Source: Salipiger abyssi
GTDB taxonomy: Bacteria; Pseudomonadota; Alphaproteobacteria; Rhodobacterales; Rhodobacteraceae
Reading direction: 5' to 3'
DNA: 64,000 bases
NCBI RefSeq assembly: GCF_017311415.1
Contig: NZ_JAEKIS010000008.1
Location: forward strand, 1 to 64,000
Position numbers and translations under genes: made by a program. This document shows positions 5,716-13,894 of this stretch, one piece after another. The notes beneath the pieces were generated by a model, which worked only from the letters and a program-made list of their open reading frames with translations, had not been told where the DNA came from and made no database searches. How positions within the stretch are numbered: the first letter of the stretch is position 1; each line of letters starts with the position of its first letter.

Positions 5716-8697
5716 ATGACCCAAACGCTCAAGCTCAGGACGATTCTGTCCGCGCTTCCGGGGGCCGTGCGGCTGGCCGCCCGGCTGCTCGATCCGGTGA
5801 AGGCACATCTGGAAACCGGCAATCACACGGTGCAGCTGCGCCTGCGCGACGGCAGCCTCAGCCGCCACATCACCTTCAAAAAAGGCAAGATCACCGCCGG
5901 TTGGGGGCGGCATGAGGCGCCCGATGCCGAGATCGTCTTCATGGACACATCCACGGCGCTGAAGATGCTCCAGCCCAAGACGGATTACGCCTTCCTCATC
6001 GACGCGCTGAAGAACTTCAAGATCACCCAGACCGGCGACGACGCGGTGCTGCTCTGGTTCGGCCAGCTCGTCGATACGATCAACACCGCCAGCATGAAGC
6101 GCGGCACCAAGATGCCCGACGGCACCATGCGCTATACCAACCTCACCAATGGCGGGCCGCTCTTCGTCTATGTGAAAGACGGCAAGATCCTGCGGACCAC
6201 GCCCATCGACCTCGCCGAGGACGACGCCGAAAGCTGGACGCTGGAGGCGCGCGGGCGCAGCTTCACCCCACGCCGTCAGGCAACGCTCAGCCCGCATGCG
6301 CTGGGGATGAAAAGCCAGGTCTATTCCGACAAGCGCATCCTCCACCCGATGAAGCGGGTCGACTGGGATCCGAACGGCGAGCGCAACCCTCAGAACCGCG
6401 GCAAATCCGGCTATGAGCGGATCAGCTGGGACGAGGCCTTCGACCTCGTCGCCTCGGAAATCCGCCGGATGAAGACCGAGTACGGCCCCGGCGCCATCGC
6501 CGCGGCACCTCCCGCGCATCACCAATGGGGCAATCTCAACTACTGGCTGAGCGCGCTTCTGCGCTTTTCCAACCTCATCGGCGCGACGCGGGTCGAGTTC
6601 AGCCCGATCAGCTGGGAAGGCTGGTACTGGGGCGCGACCCATCATTTCGGCAACAGCATCCGGCTCGGCCTGCCGGGCTTTTACGGCACGGTGCAGGATT
6701 GCCTCGATCATGCCGAGCAGATCGTTTTCTGGGGCAGCGACCCGGAGACGACCAATGGGATCTATGCCGGGTTCGAAGGCACCGAGCGGCGGCTCTGGGC
6801 CAAGGAGCTGGGGATCGAGTTCATCCATATCGACCCGCACAAGACCGCCACCGCGCAGCTCTTGGGCGGCACCTGGGTGCCGGTCCGCCCGGGCACCGAC
6901 GCGGCGCTGGCCATCGCGATCATGCATGAATGGATGGAGAGCGGCAGCTACGACAAGGACTATGTCGCCACCCGCACCACCGGCTTTGACGAATGGGAGG
7001 CCTATGTGCTGGGCCACGAGGACGGCGTGCCGAAAACCCCCGAATGGCAGGAAGAGGAAACCGGCGTGCCCGCCCATGTGGCCCGCGCGCTGGCCAGGCA
7101 ATGGGCGGGGAAAAAGACCTATCTCGCCGCCGGGGGCCTTGGCGCCGGGTTCGGCGGGCCCTGCCGGGGCGGCGGCGGCGCGCAATGGGCGCGCGCCATG
7201 GTCATGCTGATGGCGATGCAGGGCTGGGGCAAGCCAGGGATCAATTTCGGCAACCTCCAGATGGGCGCACCGCAGGATTACAATTTCTACTTCCCCGGCT
7301 ATGCGGATGGCGGCATCTCGGGCGACGTGGTCAACAGTGCCAGCGTCATGCACAACTATGTGCGCATGCCGCATATCGTCACCATCAACCCGGTGAAACA
7401 GGCGATCCCGCGCCAGCGGCTGGCCGATGCCATCGTGACCGGCAAGGCCGAGGGCTACTACTGGGACGGGTTCTCGGCCGAGGGCCAGTTCGTCAAGATG
7501 GAATACCCGCGCCCCGGCTTTTCGCCCGTGCATATGTATTACCGCTACGGCGCCTCGTCGCTGGGCACGGTGCCGGGCTCGAACCGCATGGTCGAGGCCT
7601 ATCGCCACGAGAGTCTCGAAACGGTCGTCACGCAGGCGATCTGGATGGAGAACGAGGCGCAGTTCGCCGATATCATCCTGCCCGCCTGCACCTCTTTCGA
7701 GCGCGACGACATCTCGGAAAGCGCCAATTGCGCGGGCTATATCCATCACAACCAGAGCCAGCTCAATCACCGCGTGATCGTGATGCAGCACAAGGCCATC
7801 GAGCCGCTGGGCGAGTCGAAATCCGACTACCAGATCTTTGCCGGGATCCTGACACGGCTCGGCATGGGCGCGATGTTCACCGAGGGCGGCTGTTCCGATC
7901 TGACCTGGTGCAAGCGGATCTTCGAGTCGACCGATCTGGCGGACAAGATCAGCTGGAAGGCGTTTCTCAAGAAGGGCTACTACATCGTGCCCACCCCCGC
8001 CGATCATGCGCAGCAGGAGGTGGATATGCGCTGGTTCGCCGAGGGCCGCACCAAGAACCTGCCCGAACCGAACCCGCTTCCGGCGGTCTACAGCCAGGGC
8101 TTCGGGCAAGGGCTCGGCACCCAATCGGGCAAGTTCGAGTTTGTGCCCGGCTCGCTGAAACGGCTGGGCGATCTCGACCCGGCACGCCCCGCGGTCAACC
8201 GCTACATGCGCCCGCCCAACACGACGACCAAGGCCGGAGACTCGCCCTGGCCCCTGCAACTCATCACCGCGCATCCGCGCTACAGCTTCCACACCCAGTC
8301 GGACGGCAAGAACAGCGCGGTCAACGAGATCGCCGATCACCGCGTGTTGGTCGACGGCCACCGCTACTGGATCGTGCGGATGAACCCCGAGGATGCCGCC
8401 GCGCGCGGCGTCGCCGACGGCGAGCTGGTCAAGGTGCATAACGACCGGGGCGCCGTGCTCTGCGCCGCGCGGGTGACGCCGCTGATGGCGCGCGGGGTGA
8501 TCGGCTCCTGGGAATCCTGCGCCGAATACGATCCCGTCGACACGCCTGACGGGCCGGTGGATCGCGGCGGATGCCTCAACCTGCTGACCCCCGCCCGGAC
8601 CATGAGCCGCATGGCCGACGGGATCACCCCCAATAACTGTCTCATCCAGATCACCCGCTGGGCGGATGTGAACGCCACCGAGGAGGCCGCCGCATGA
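5716..8697 (+). CDS. Molybdopterin enzyme large subunit, pyrogallol transhydroxylase / resorcinol hydroxylase type, with N-terminal SCP2-like domain
   Basis: This 993-residue protein starts at 5716 after GAGGGAGGAAGGA. Residues about 130-990 are a DMSO-reductase-family bis-MGD subunit without the usual N-terminal 4Fe-4S cysteine motif: GYERISWDEAFDLVASEIRR, SWEGWYWGATHHFGNS, IVFWGSDPETTNG and C-terminal molydopterin-binding SFHTQSDGKNSAVNE. The missing cluster, the length of that part and the downstream ferredoxin-like subunit match the alpha subunit of pyrogallol-phloroglucinol transhydroxylase (Pelobacter) and its relative, resorcinol hydroxylase (Azoarcus). Residues about 25-115 (HTVQLRLRDGSLSRHITFKK ... 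DTSTALKMLQ) resemble an SCP2 sterol-carrier fold, an addition I do not associate with the Pelobacter enzyme. No twin-arginine signal is seen, so it should be cytoplasmic. The substrate is unproven; a polyhydroxybenzene or other aromatic is likely. Confidence 0.8.
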   Translation: MTQTLKLRTILSALPGAVRLAARLLDPVKAHLETGNHTVQLRLRDGSLSRHITFKKGKITAGWGRHEAPDAEIVFMDTSTALKMLQPKTDYAFLIDALKNFKITQTGDDAVLLWFGQLVDTINTASMKRGTKMPDGTMRYTNLTNGGPLFVYVKDGKILRTTPIDLAEDDAESWTLEARGRSFTPRRQATLSPHALGMKSQVYSDKRILHPMKRVDWDPNGERNPQNRGKSGYERISWDEAFDLVASEIRRMKTEYGPGAIAAAPPAHHQWGNLNYWLSALLRFSNLIGATRVEFSPISWEGWYWGATHHFGNSIRLGLPGFYGTVQDCLDHAEQIVFWGSDPETTNGIYAGFEGTERRLWAKELGIEFIHIDPHKTATAQLLGGTWVPVRPGTDAALAIAIMHEWMESGSYDKDYVATRTTGFDEWEAYVLGHEDGVPKTPEWQEEETGVPAHVARALARQWAGKKTYLAAGGLGAGFGGPCRGGGGAQWARAMVMLMAMQGWGKPGINFGNLQMGAPQDYNFYFPGYADGGISGDVVNSASVMHNYVRMPHIVTINPVKQAIPRQRLADAIVTGKAEGYYWDGFSAEGQFVKMEYPRPGFSPVHMYYRYGASSLGTVPGSNRMVEAYRHESLETVVTQAIWMENEAQFADIILPACTSFERDDISESANCAGYIHHNQSQLNHRVIVMQHKAIEPLGESKSDYQIFAGILTRLGMGAMFTEGGCSDLTWCKRIFESTDLADKISWKAFLKKGYYIVPTPADHAQQEVDMRWFAEGRTKNLPEPNPLPAVYSQGFGQGLGTQSGKFEFVPGSLKRLGDLDPARPAVNRYMRPPNTTTKAGDSPWPLQLITAHPRYSFHTQSDGKNSAVNEIADHRVLVDGHRYWIVRMNPEDAAARGVADGELVKVHNDRGAVLCAARVTPLMARGVIGSWESCAEYDPVDTPDGPVDRGGCLNLLTPARTMSRMADGITPNNCLIQITRWADVNATEEAAA

Positions 8698-9530
8698 GCG
8701 CGAAATGGACCCTGACCGTGGATCTCGATCTTTGCGTGAACTGCCACAACTGCGTGCTGGCCACCAAGGACGAGCATATCGGCAACGACTTCCCCGGCTA
8801 TTCCGCCGCCCAGAGCGGCGCCGGGGTCGACACGATCCGCATAGACAAGCATCAGCGCGGCAGCGGTACGCAGGTCGAGCTGACCTATGTGCCGCGCATG
8901 TGCGGCCATTGCGACGATGCCCCCTGTCTCAAGGCCGACACCACCGGCGCGCTGCGCAAGCGCGAAGACGGGATCGTGCTGCTCGACCCGGAACAGGCAC
9001 ACGCACCGGGGCTGGAGGCGCTCTGCCCCCTCGGCATGATCCGGCGCGACGCAGGCACGGGTGCGGCGCATCTGTGGAGCTTCGACGCACATCTGCTCGA
9101 TACAGGATGGGAGATGCCGCGCGCCGTGCAGGCCTGCCCGACCTCGGCGCTGCAATGCGCAAAGCTCGACAATGACGCGCTGGCGCAGCGGGTGGCGCGT
9201 GACGGGCTTGAGGTTTTTCCCGGCATGGAGGCAGCGAAACCGAGGGTCTATTACAAGAACATGCAGCGGCTCACCCATGCGCTTGTGGCCGGCACGGTCT
9301 TGCAGGAGACAGACGGGCGGCCTGACTGCGCGGCGGGCATCACCGTTGCCTTGCACGAGGACGGCAAGGAACGGGCACGCACCGTGACCAACGGATTCGG
9401 CGAGTTCGCCTTTGCCGAGATCCCGCCGCAGGTCAACCGGATCGAGCTGCGCCTCTCGACACCGGACGGCGCGGAAAAAACGGTTCCGCTGGAGCTGTCG
9501 CACCCGCATCCGGTCGAAATCCGCCTCTGA
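8694..9530 (+). CDS. Iron-sulfur small subunit of the transhydroxylase-type Mo enzyme
   Basis: This 278-residue protein has its ATG overlapping the large-subunit stop by 4 bases, indicating translational coupling. N-terminal CVNCHNC, then MCGHCDDAPC, LCPLGM and QACPTSALQC supply cysteines for several 4Fe-4S clusters in a DmsB/NrfC-like ferredoxin fold. The last about 75 residues (DCAAGITVALHEDGKERARTV..., NGFGEFAFAEIPP) form a carboxypeptidase-regulatory/transthyretin-like beta domain. A ferredoxin part followed by such a beta domain, at about 275 residues, is the architecture of the transhydroxylase beta subunit. It probably transfers electrons or stabilises the catalytic subunit. Confidence 0.85.
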   Translation: MSAKWTLTVDLDLCVNCHNCVLATKDEHIGNDFPGYSAAQSGAGVDTIRIDKHQRGSGTQVELTYVPRMCGHCDDAPCLKADTTGALRKREDGIVLLDPEQAHAPGLEALCPLGMIRRDAGTGAAHLWSFDAHLLDTGWEMPRAVQACPTSALQCAKLDNDALAQRVARDGLEVFPGMEAAKPRVYYKNMQRLTHALVAGTVLQETDGRPDCAAGITVALHEDGKERARTVTNGFGEFAFAEIPPQVNRIELRLSTPDGAEKTVPLELSHPHPVEIRL

Positions 9531-9670
9531 ACAGACGCAGGCCCTGCCCAAGGCCAGGCGTGCGTGATTCCCATCGGATCGCGCCTGCCCAGCAGGGTAC
9601 GGGCAGATTCCCGCCGCACAGAGCCCGATGCGCCCGGCTCTCATCCGGCGATATGTCAGCCGGCACAAAG

Positions 9671-9725
9671 CTTTGATATCAAAGAAAATCCACTTCCCGG
9701 CCCGACCGTTCCAGAACGGTCGGGC
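9671..9725. terminator. Two perfect palindromes after the Mo enzyme operon (possible terminator/operator)
   Basis: At 9671-9684 there is a 14-bp perfect palindrome, CTTTGATATCAAAG. At 9700-9725 a 12-bp perfect stem (GCCCGACCGTTC / GAACGGTCGGGC) has a 2-base loop. The second would form a very stable hairpin at the end of the upstream operon but lacks a following T-run, so a rho-independent terminator is only possible, not proven. The remaining part of 9531-9863 holds no gene. Confidence 0.4.
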
Positions 9726-9757
9726 TCGGTGTCGTACCCGCCTACCCAAGATCGGGA

Positions 9758-9793
9758 TTGACAATTTTCCATTAAATTACAATTTTGGAAAAT
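9758..9793 (+). promoter_or_regulatory. Promoter/operator region ahead of the SDR operon
   Basis: A TTGACA hexamer (9758-9763) starts an AT-rich island within GC-rich DNA. ATTTTCCA (9764-9771) and TGGAAAAT (9786-9793) form a perfect 8-bp inverted repeat with 14 bp between. A TACAAT lies at 9778-9783, but its spacing to TTGACA is short. The SDR gene starts 70 bp downstream. The TTGGAAA-type core is shared with the palindrome at 16714-16737, suggesting a common regulator, probably the GntR protein at 12035. Confidence 0.45.
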
Positions 9794-9863
9794 ATGGAGA
9801 TGCGGCGACCAACGCATCTCTCCCGGCCCCGGAGGAGGAGGCCGGCAATTCTGGGAGGAAAAC

Positions 9864-10607
9864 ATGAAGGGTCTTAAGGGTAAGACAGCCATTGTCACCG
9901 GCGGTGCCAATGGTATCGGGAAGGCGTTTGTCATGCGCCTTGCCGAAGAGGGCGCCAATGTGGTGATCGCCGATATCGCCCCGGCAGAAGAGGTCGTGGC
10001 AGAGGCGGAAAAGCTGGGCGTCAAGGCGCTGGCCATCCATTGCGACATGTCCTCGGGCGAGAGCATCGCCGCGATGGGCCAGCAGGTTGCCGACGAGATG
10101 GGCGGCTGCGACATCCTCGTCCACAACGCCGGTATCTATCCGGCGCAGCTTTTCGAAGAAATGTCCTTTGACGACTGGCGCCGGGTGCTGACAATCAATC
10201 TCGACTCGATCTTTCATCTGACCAAGGCGGTTTTGCCGGGCATGAAGGAAAAGGGCTGGGGACGGATCATCGCGATCTCCTCGACCACCTTCCACTCGGG
10301 TCTCGCCTATAACAGCCATTACAGTGCCTCCAAGGCCGGGCTGATCGCCTTTGCACGCGCCCTCGCCTCGGAAAGCGGCGAGTTCGGCATCACCGTGAAC
10401 ACCATCGCGCCCGGCCTCGTGCGCACGCCCACCACCGAAGGCGGCCCGCAATCGCAATGGTTCGACATGCTGGCACAGCAACAGGCGATCAAGCGCACCG
10501 AGACACCCGCCGACCTTGTCGGGCCGATGGCGTTCCTCGCCTCCGACGACGCCGCTTTCGTCACTGGGCAGACCCTGCTCGTGGATGGCGGCTGGCGCTT
10601 CGTCTGA
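9864..10607 (+). CDS. Short-chain dehydrogenase/reductase
   Basis: The protein has 247 residues and is a classical SDR. The cofactor motif TGGANGIGK covers residues 12-20, Asp37 after the second strand suggests NAD(H) preference, NAG is at 88-90, and the catalytic Ser140, Tyr153 and Lys157 (YSASK) are all present. The C-terminus VTGQTLLVDGGWRFV is typical. It is the first gene of a + strand operon (SDR, SDR, VOC protein, then GntR) behind an AT-rich operator-like region; GGGAGGAAAAC precedes the ATG. Role: oxidation of a hydroxyl or reduction of a keto group in the catabolic route; the substrate cannot be told from sequence. Confidence 0.9.
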   Translation: MKGLKGKTAIVTGGANGIGKAFVMRLAEEGANVVIADIAPAEEVVAEAEKLGVKALAIHCDMSSGESIAAMGQQVADEMGGCDILVHNAGIYPAQLFEEMSFDDWRRVLTINLDSIFHLTKAVLPGMKEKGWGRIIAISSTTFHSGLAYNSHYSASKAGLIAFARALASESGEFGITVNTIAPGLVRTPTTEGGPQSQWFDMLAQQQAIKRTETPADLVGPMAFLASDDAAFVTGQTLLVDGGWRFV

Positions 10608-10617
10608 CCATCCCCCC

Positions 10618-10637
10618 TGCCCCGCTCCGGCGGGGCA
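10618..10637 (+). other. Intercistronic hairpin between the two SDR genes
   Basis: TGCCCCG and CGGGGCA pair perfectly over 7 bp around a 6-base loop in the 61-bp gap between the SDR genes. There is no T-run, so it is more likely an mRNA-stabilising or attenuating hairpin than a full terminator. Confidence 0.4.
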
Positions 10638-10668
10638 CATATCCACCGAAACCGGAAGGAGAACCGCC

Positions 10669-11421
10669 ATGGGACGCGTTCAGGGAAAATCCGCCATCGT
10701 CACCGGCGCCGGCAGCGGCATGGGTCAGGCCCATGCCCGCGCGCTGGCCCGCGAGGGCGCGCAGGTCTTTGCCACCGATGTCAACGAGGAGGGGCTGGCC
10801 GAAACCCTGCGCCTCATCACCGAGGCGGGCGGCACGGCCAAGGTGCGCAAGCATGACGTCTCCAAGGAAGAGGACTGGGAGGCAGTCGTGGCCGAGGCCC
10901 TCGACGCCTTCGGCAAGATCGACATTCTGGTGAACAATGCCGGCGTCTACACCGTCGCCAATGCCGAGGACTGCACGCTCGACCAGTGGGATTTCGTGAT
11001 GAATATCAACGCCCGCGGCACCTTCATGGGCGTGAGGGCGGTGATACCGCATATGAAGACCACGGGCGGCGGCGCGATCGTTAACGTGTCGTCGAATTTC
11101 GCCATGGTGGGCCGGCCCGGCTTTTCCATCTACTGCGCCTCGAAGGGCGCGGTGCGGCTCTTTACCAAGGCGGTCGCCGCCGAGGTGGCGGAGGACGGCA
11201 TCCGGGTGAACTCGCTGCATCCCGGCGTGATCGCGACCCCGATGACGGCGGATCTGATTGCCACGCCGGAAGGGCTCGACCAGCTGCTCGGCGGCGCACC
11301 GCTGCGCCGCGCGGCGCAGCCGGAGGAGATCGCCAACGCGGTGCTCTACCTCGCCTCCGACGAGTCCCGCTTCATGATCGGTTCGGAGCTGGTCATCGAC
11401 GGCGGCTATGCCAGCGTCTGA
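10669..11421 (+). CDS. Short-chain dehydrogenase/reductase (second paralogue)
   Basis: This 250-residue classical SDR has TGAGSGMGQ at residues 12-20, Asp37, NNAG near 89-92, Ser141, Tyr155 and Lys159 (YCASK), and ends GSELVIDGGYASV. The start at 10669 follows GGAAGGAGA; an open frame continues upstream, but it runs over the previous gene's end without similarity. It lies 61 bp after another SDR and 24 bp before the VOC gene, so the three are probably co-transcribed. Two SDRs in one operon suggest successive or stereospecific oxidations of one substrate; which is unknown. Confidence 0.9.
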   Translation: MGRVQGKSAIVTGAGSGMGQAHARALAREGAQVFATDVNEEGLAETLRLITEAGGTAKVRKHDVSKEEDWEAVVAEALDAFGKIDILVNNAGVYTVANAEDCTLDQWDFVMNINARGTFMGVRAVIPHMKTTGGGAIVNVSSNFAMVGRPGFSIYCASKGAVRLFTKAVAAEVAEDGIRVNSLHPGVIATPMTADLIATPEGLDQLLGGAPLRRAAQPEEIANAVLYLASDESRFMIGSELVIDGGYASV

Positions 11422-11445
11422 AACGAAACAGGAGGAGAGAGAAAC

Positions 11446-11934
11446 ATGACACATGAAAACCTGCCCGGGCGGCTGTTCCAGATGGGCATTGTCGTGCCCG
11501 ACATGAAGGCCGCCATTGCCTATATGCAGACCACCATGGGCACGGGCCGCTTCATGACCCTGCCCGCCGAGCCGAAGGTGACCTGGTTTCGCGGCAATAT
11601 GGAGGAGGTCTCCTACGAGATGGCCTTCGGCTATTTGGGCGATATGCAGATCGAGCTGATGATGCCGGTCTCCGGGCGCTCGACCTATGCCGAATATCTC
11701 GAACGCGTGCCCACAGGCGGGGTGCATCACCTCGGCTTCGAGGTCACCGAGTTCGACCCCGCCGTGGCGGAGATGGAGGCCCGTGGCTTCCAGGCGGTGC
11801 AGAAGGGCAGCTTTGGCGACACCCGCTTCAACTATTACGAACACCCCGACGATAAGGGCACGCTCGTCGAAATCCTCTATCTCGACAGCGCCGTGAAGGA
11901 GATGTTCGCCACAATCGCCGATCAGAGCTTCTGA
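11446..11934 (+). CDS. VOC-superfamily protein (glyoxalase/epimerase-like)
   Basis: This 162-residue protein has one paired beta-alpha-beta-beta-beta VOC fold: LFQMGIVVPDMKAAIAYMQT at the start, IELMMPVSGRSTYAEYL in the middle, GGVHHLGFEVTEFDPAVAEM for the second module and FNYYEHPDDKGTLVEILYL at the end. His in VHHLGF and Glu in LVEIL are candidate metal ligands. Relatives are annotated as glyoxalase or methylmalonyl-CoA-epimerase-like. It is preceded by GGAGGAGAG and sits in the SDR operon. The function in the pathway is unknown; an isomerase or lyase step is possible. Confidence 0.8.
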   Translation: MTHENLPGRLFQMGIVVPDMKAAIAYMQTTMGTGRFMTLPAEPKVTWFRGNMEEVSYEMAFGYLGDMQIELMMPVSGRSTYAEYLERVPTGGVHHLGFEVTEFDPAVAEMEARGFQAVQKGSFGDTRFNYYEHPDDKGTLVEILYLDSAVKEMFATIADQSF

Positions 11935-12034
11935 CCCGGCCCACCGCGCGGGGCGATGCGGAGTTGTTGCCGGATTGCCCCGCGTGTAGTTTGTCCTCCG
12001 GACGGCAGGCCGGTGGCTTGGAAGGGTAAGGCTC

Positions 12035-12739
12035 ATGCAAAAGAAATCCGGCGAGACCGGCAGCAAGGCAACCGTCGCGGAAAGCGTCTACGACCGGATC
12101 CGTTGGGACATTATCCTCGGCATCCTGCCGCCGGGAAAGGTGCTGAAATCCGACTGGATGCGCGGGCAGTATTCGGTGGGCATCAGCCCGCTGCGCGAGG
12201 CACTGACCCGGCTCTCCTCCGAACGGCTGATCGTCGCCGAAAGCCAGCGCGGCTTTCGCGTCGCGCCGCTGGACGAGGACGAGGTGCAGGACGTGCTGAA
12301 CACGCGCATCCTGATCGAGACGCAGGCGCTGCGCGATGCCATCGCCACCGGCGACGTCGCCTGGGAGGGGCGGATTCTGGCGGCTTATCATGTGCTCTCG
12401 CGCACGCCGATCCCGCAGCCGGGCGAGACCGGCTCTTTCGACTGGATCGAGGCGCACAAGGATTTCCACATGCAACTGCTCTCGGCGAGCAGCTCGCGCT
12501 GGCTGAAATATCTCGCCGGGCTTCTGTTCGATCAGTCCGAGCGCTACCGCGCCTTCCGCACAGCACACAGCGCCGAGGCGGCGCTGACTCGCGATGTCTC
12601 GCAGGAACACGAGCGCATCCTGAGCGCCTGCCTGGCCCGCGAGGCCGAGGAGGCCTGCGACGCGCTCGAAGCGCATTACCGCTCGACCTCGCAGGCGGTG
12701 ATCAGCGATCTGCACGAGGGCAAGGCGCCGGAGATGTAA
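12035..12739 (+). CDS. GntR-family regulator, FadR/FCD subgroup
   Basis: This 234-residue protein has an N-terminal winged helix (VAESVYDRIRWDIILGILPP, LKSDWMRGQYSVGISPLREALTRLSSERLIV in part) typical of GntR, and a C-terminal all-helical FCD ligand domain (ILIETQALRDAIATGD ... HKDFHMQLLSAS ... EHERILSACLARE). The Asp/His positions that often bind metal in FCD domains appear to be present. It sits at the centre of two catabolic operons whose promoters both have TTGGAAA-type inverted repeats, so it is the best candidate to control them. The effector is unknown. Confidence 0.9.
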   Translation: MQKKSGETGSKATVAESVYDRIRWDIILGILPPGKVLKSDWMRGQYSVGISPLREALTRLSSERLIVAESQRGFRVAPLDEDEVQDVLNTRILIETQALRDAIATGDVAWEGRILAAYHVLSRTPIPQPGETGSFDWIEAHKDFHMQLLSASSSRWLKYLAGLLFDQSERYRAFRTAHSAEAALTRDVSQEHERILSACLAREAEEACDALEAHYRSTSQAVISDLHEGKAPEM

Positions 12740-12846
12740 GGCCTCGAGCCAGACGCTCCCAAACACCGAGTGCTGATGTCGGCCGCGCCATCGTCGACCG
12801 GTGGCGTGGCGCCACGGCGGAACGCACCCCGCGACTTTGCAGGAGG

Positions 12847-12970
12847 CATGCCTTCGGCATGACGATGGCGCGTCTCTCGGCGTTTGCTTGCAAACGCCTG
12901 CCGGCAACACGTCGCTTGCGATGTGTGAGAGGCGGTTCCCCGCTCATGTAGGGTGGGCAATCTGCCCACC
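12847..12970. repeat. Cluster of small palindromes including a dispersed GGTGGGCA repeat
   Basis: The gap 12740-13013 has no gene but three tight hairpins: CATGCC-ttc-GGCATG (12847-12861), GGCGTTTGC-tt-GCAAACGCC (12879-12898) and GGTGGGCA-atc-TGCCCACC (12952-12970). The last, with its GTAG flank, also occurs at 50195-50217 (inverted) and 50419-50441. The elements lie between the + strand GntR gene and the convergent minus-strand operon, so they could end both transcripts, but they also look like members of a dispersed intergenic repeat. Confidence 0.6.
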
Positions 12971-13013
12971 GCTCTCTTCAAGACCCGGCCCGCAATGCGG
13001 GCCGGGCACACAC

Positions 13014-13373
13014 TCACGCAAAGACCGGATTCACATCCATATAGATGCGGTAATCGGCAATCTTGCCGTCCCGGCAGGTCCAGATATTGGCACAGGGCAA
13101 GGTGATCGACTGGCCGTCCTTGCGGTCATAGGTCACCCCCAGCTTCACGATCACCGTATCACCGCTTTCCCAGACATCCTGGATGTCATGGTGAATCCCG
13201 TCGATCCCGGCAAAGAAATCGCTCACCGCCTGCGCCGCCGCCTCGCGGCCGACCGCCGCCGGGAAATTGCCGAAGGTGAACGAGCCGTCCTCCGTCAGCA
13301 GTTCCGCAAACGCCTCGGGCTTCATCGCGTCGACCCGGCCAAAGACCGTCTCCGCCAGCTCTTTTCCGTTCAT
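13014..13373 (-). CDS. SnoaL/NTF2-like protein
   Basis: This 119-residue protein has a cone-shaped NTF2-like pattern: an N-terminal helix (MNGKELAETVFGRVDAMKPE), LLTEDGSFTFGNFPA, then GIHHDIQDVWESGDTVIVKL and CANIWTCRDGKIADYRIYMD. This is typical of the SnoaL-like polyketide-cyclase/nuclear-transport-factor fold, which serves as isomerase, hydratase, or non-catalytic binding protein in aromatic degradation. It is the last gene of the minus-strand operon 16578-13014 and follows the cupin by 23 bp. The specific role is unknown. Confidence 0.8.
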   Translation of the reverse strand: MNGKELAETVFGRVDAMKPEAFAELLTEDGSFTFGNFPAAVGREAAAQAVSDFFAGIDGIHHDIQDVWESGDTVIVKLGVTYDRKDGQSITLPCANIWTCRDGKIADYRIYMDVNPVFA

Positions 13374-13396
13374 GATCTCTCCTCCCTCTCTCATGA

Positions 13397-13858
13397 TCAC
13401 TCCGGCAGTTGCGGCGGCGTCAGGAACTCCACCTGGTTGCGCCCGCAAACCTCGACGACCTTGTCGAAATCCTCGGGCGCAAGCCCGACGAGCCCCTCGA
13501 ACATCTCGACGTAGCGGCTCTCGGGTTTCATCGCGAGGGTGAAGAGAATCCGCGCCGTCTTGTCGCCGGTGATGCGGAAACCATGGATCTTGCCGCGCGG
13601 CATATAGACGTGATCGCCCTCGCCCACATCGAACGCCTCGTCGCCGAGCTGAAAGCGCAGCGAGCCTTCCAGCACATAGATATACTCGTCCTCGTTGTGG
13701 TGGATGTGCAGCGGCACGCCGCCGCCCGGCGGTGCCACCTGGATAAAGGTCAGCAACTCGCCCTCGGGCTCGTTGACGATCTTCCAGACGAGATCCATCC
13801 CCATAAAGGAAATGACCTCCCCCGCATCCGCCGCGATATACTCTTTCGGTGCCGACAT
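13397..13858 (-). CDS. Single-domain cupin protein
   Basis: This 153-residue protein has one conserved cupin beta-barrel. PLHIHHNEDEYIYVLEGSLRF supplies the His-x-His and Glu of motif 1, and GDHVYMPRGKIHGFRITGD supplies the His of motif 2, so a metal-binding site is likely. It is much shorter than bicupin ring-cleaving dioxygenases such as gentisate 1,2-dioxygenase (about 350 residues), so that activity is not assumed. It sits between the extradiol-type enzyme and the SnoaL-like gene in one operon. It could be a sensor, an isomerase or a small dioxygenase. Confidence 0.8.
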   Translation of the reverse strand: MSAPKEYIAADAGEVISFMGMDLVWKIVNEPEGELLTFIQVAPPGGGVPLHIHHNEDEYIYVLEGSLRFQLGDEAFDVGEGDHVYMPRGKIHGFRITGDKTARILFTLAMKPESRYVEMFEGLVGLAPEDFDKVVEVCGRNQVEFLTPPQLPE

Positions 13859-13894
13859 ATGCTCCTCCTGTGCTCTGGTGTCGGTTTGGCCGTC

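Noticed and set aside
5713-8439. 908-residue minus-strand open frame over the Mo enzyme gene
   Set aside because: It mirrors the codon bias of the real gene and has no recognisable domain. The + strand frame has complete motifs and a good ribosome-binding site.
5716-8697. Large Mo subunit as acetylene hydratase, nitrate or formate dehydrogenase
   Set aside because: The N-terminal FeS cysteine motif of those enzymes is absent, no Tat signal is present, and the partner subunit has the transhydroxylase-type C-terminal beta domain.
13397-13858. Cupin gene as gentisate 1,2-dioxygenase or homogentisate dioxygenase
   Set aside because: It has one cupin domain and 153 residues, far shorter than those enzymes, and no other signature of them.
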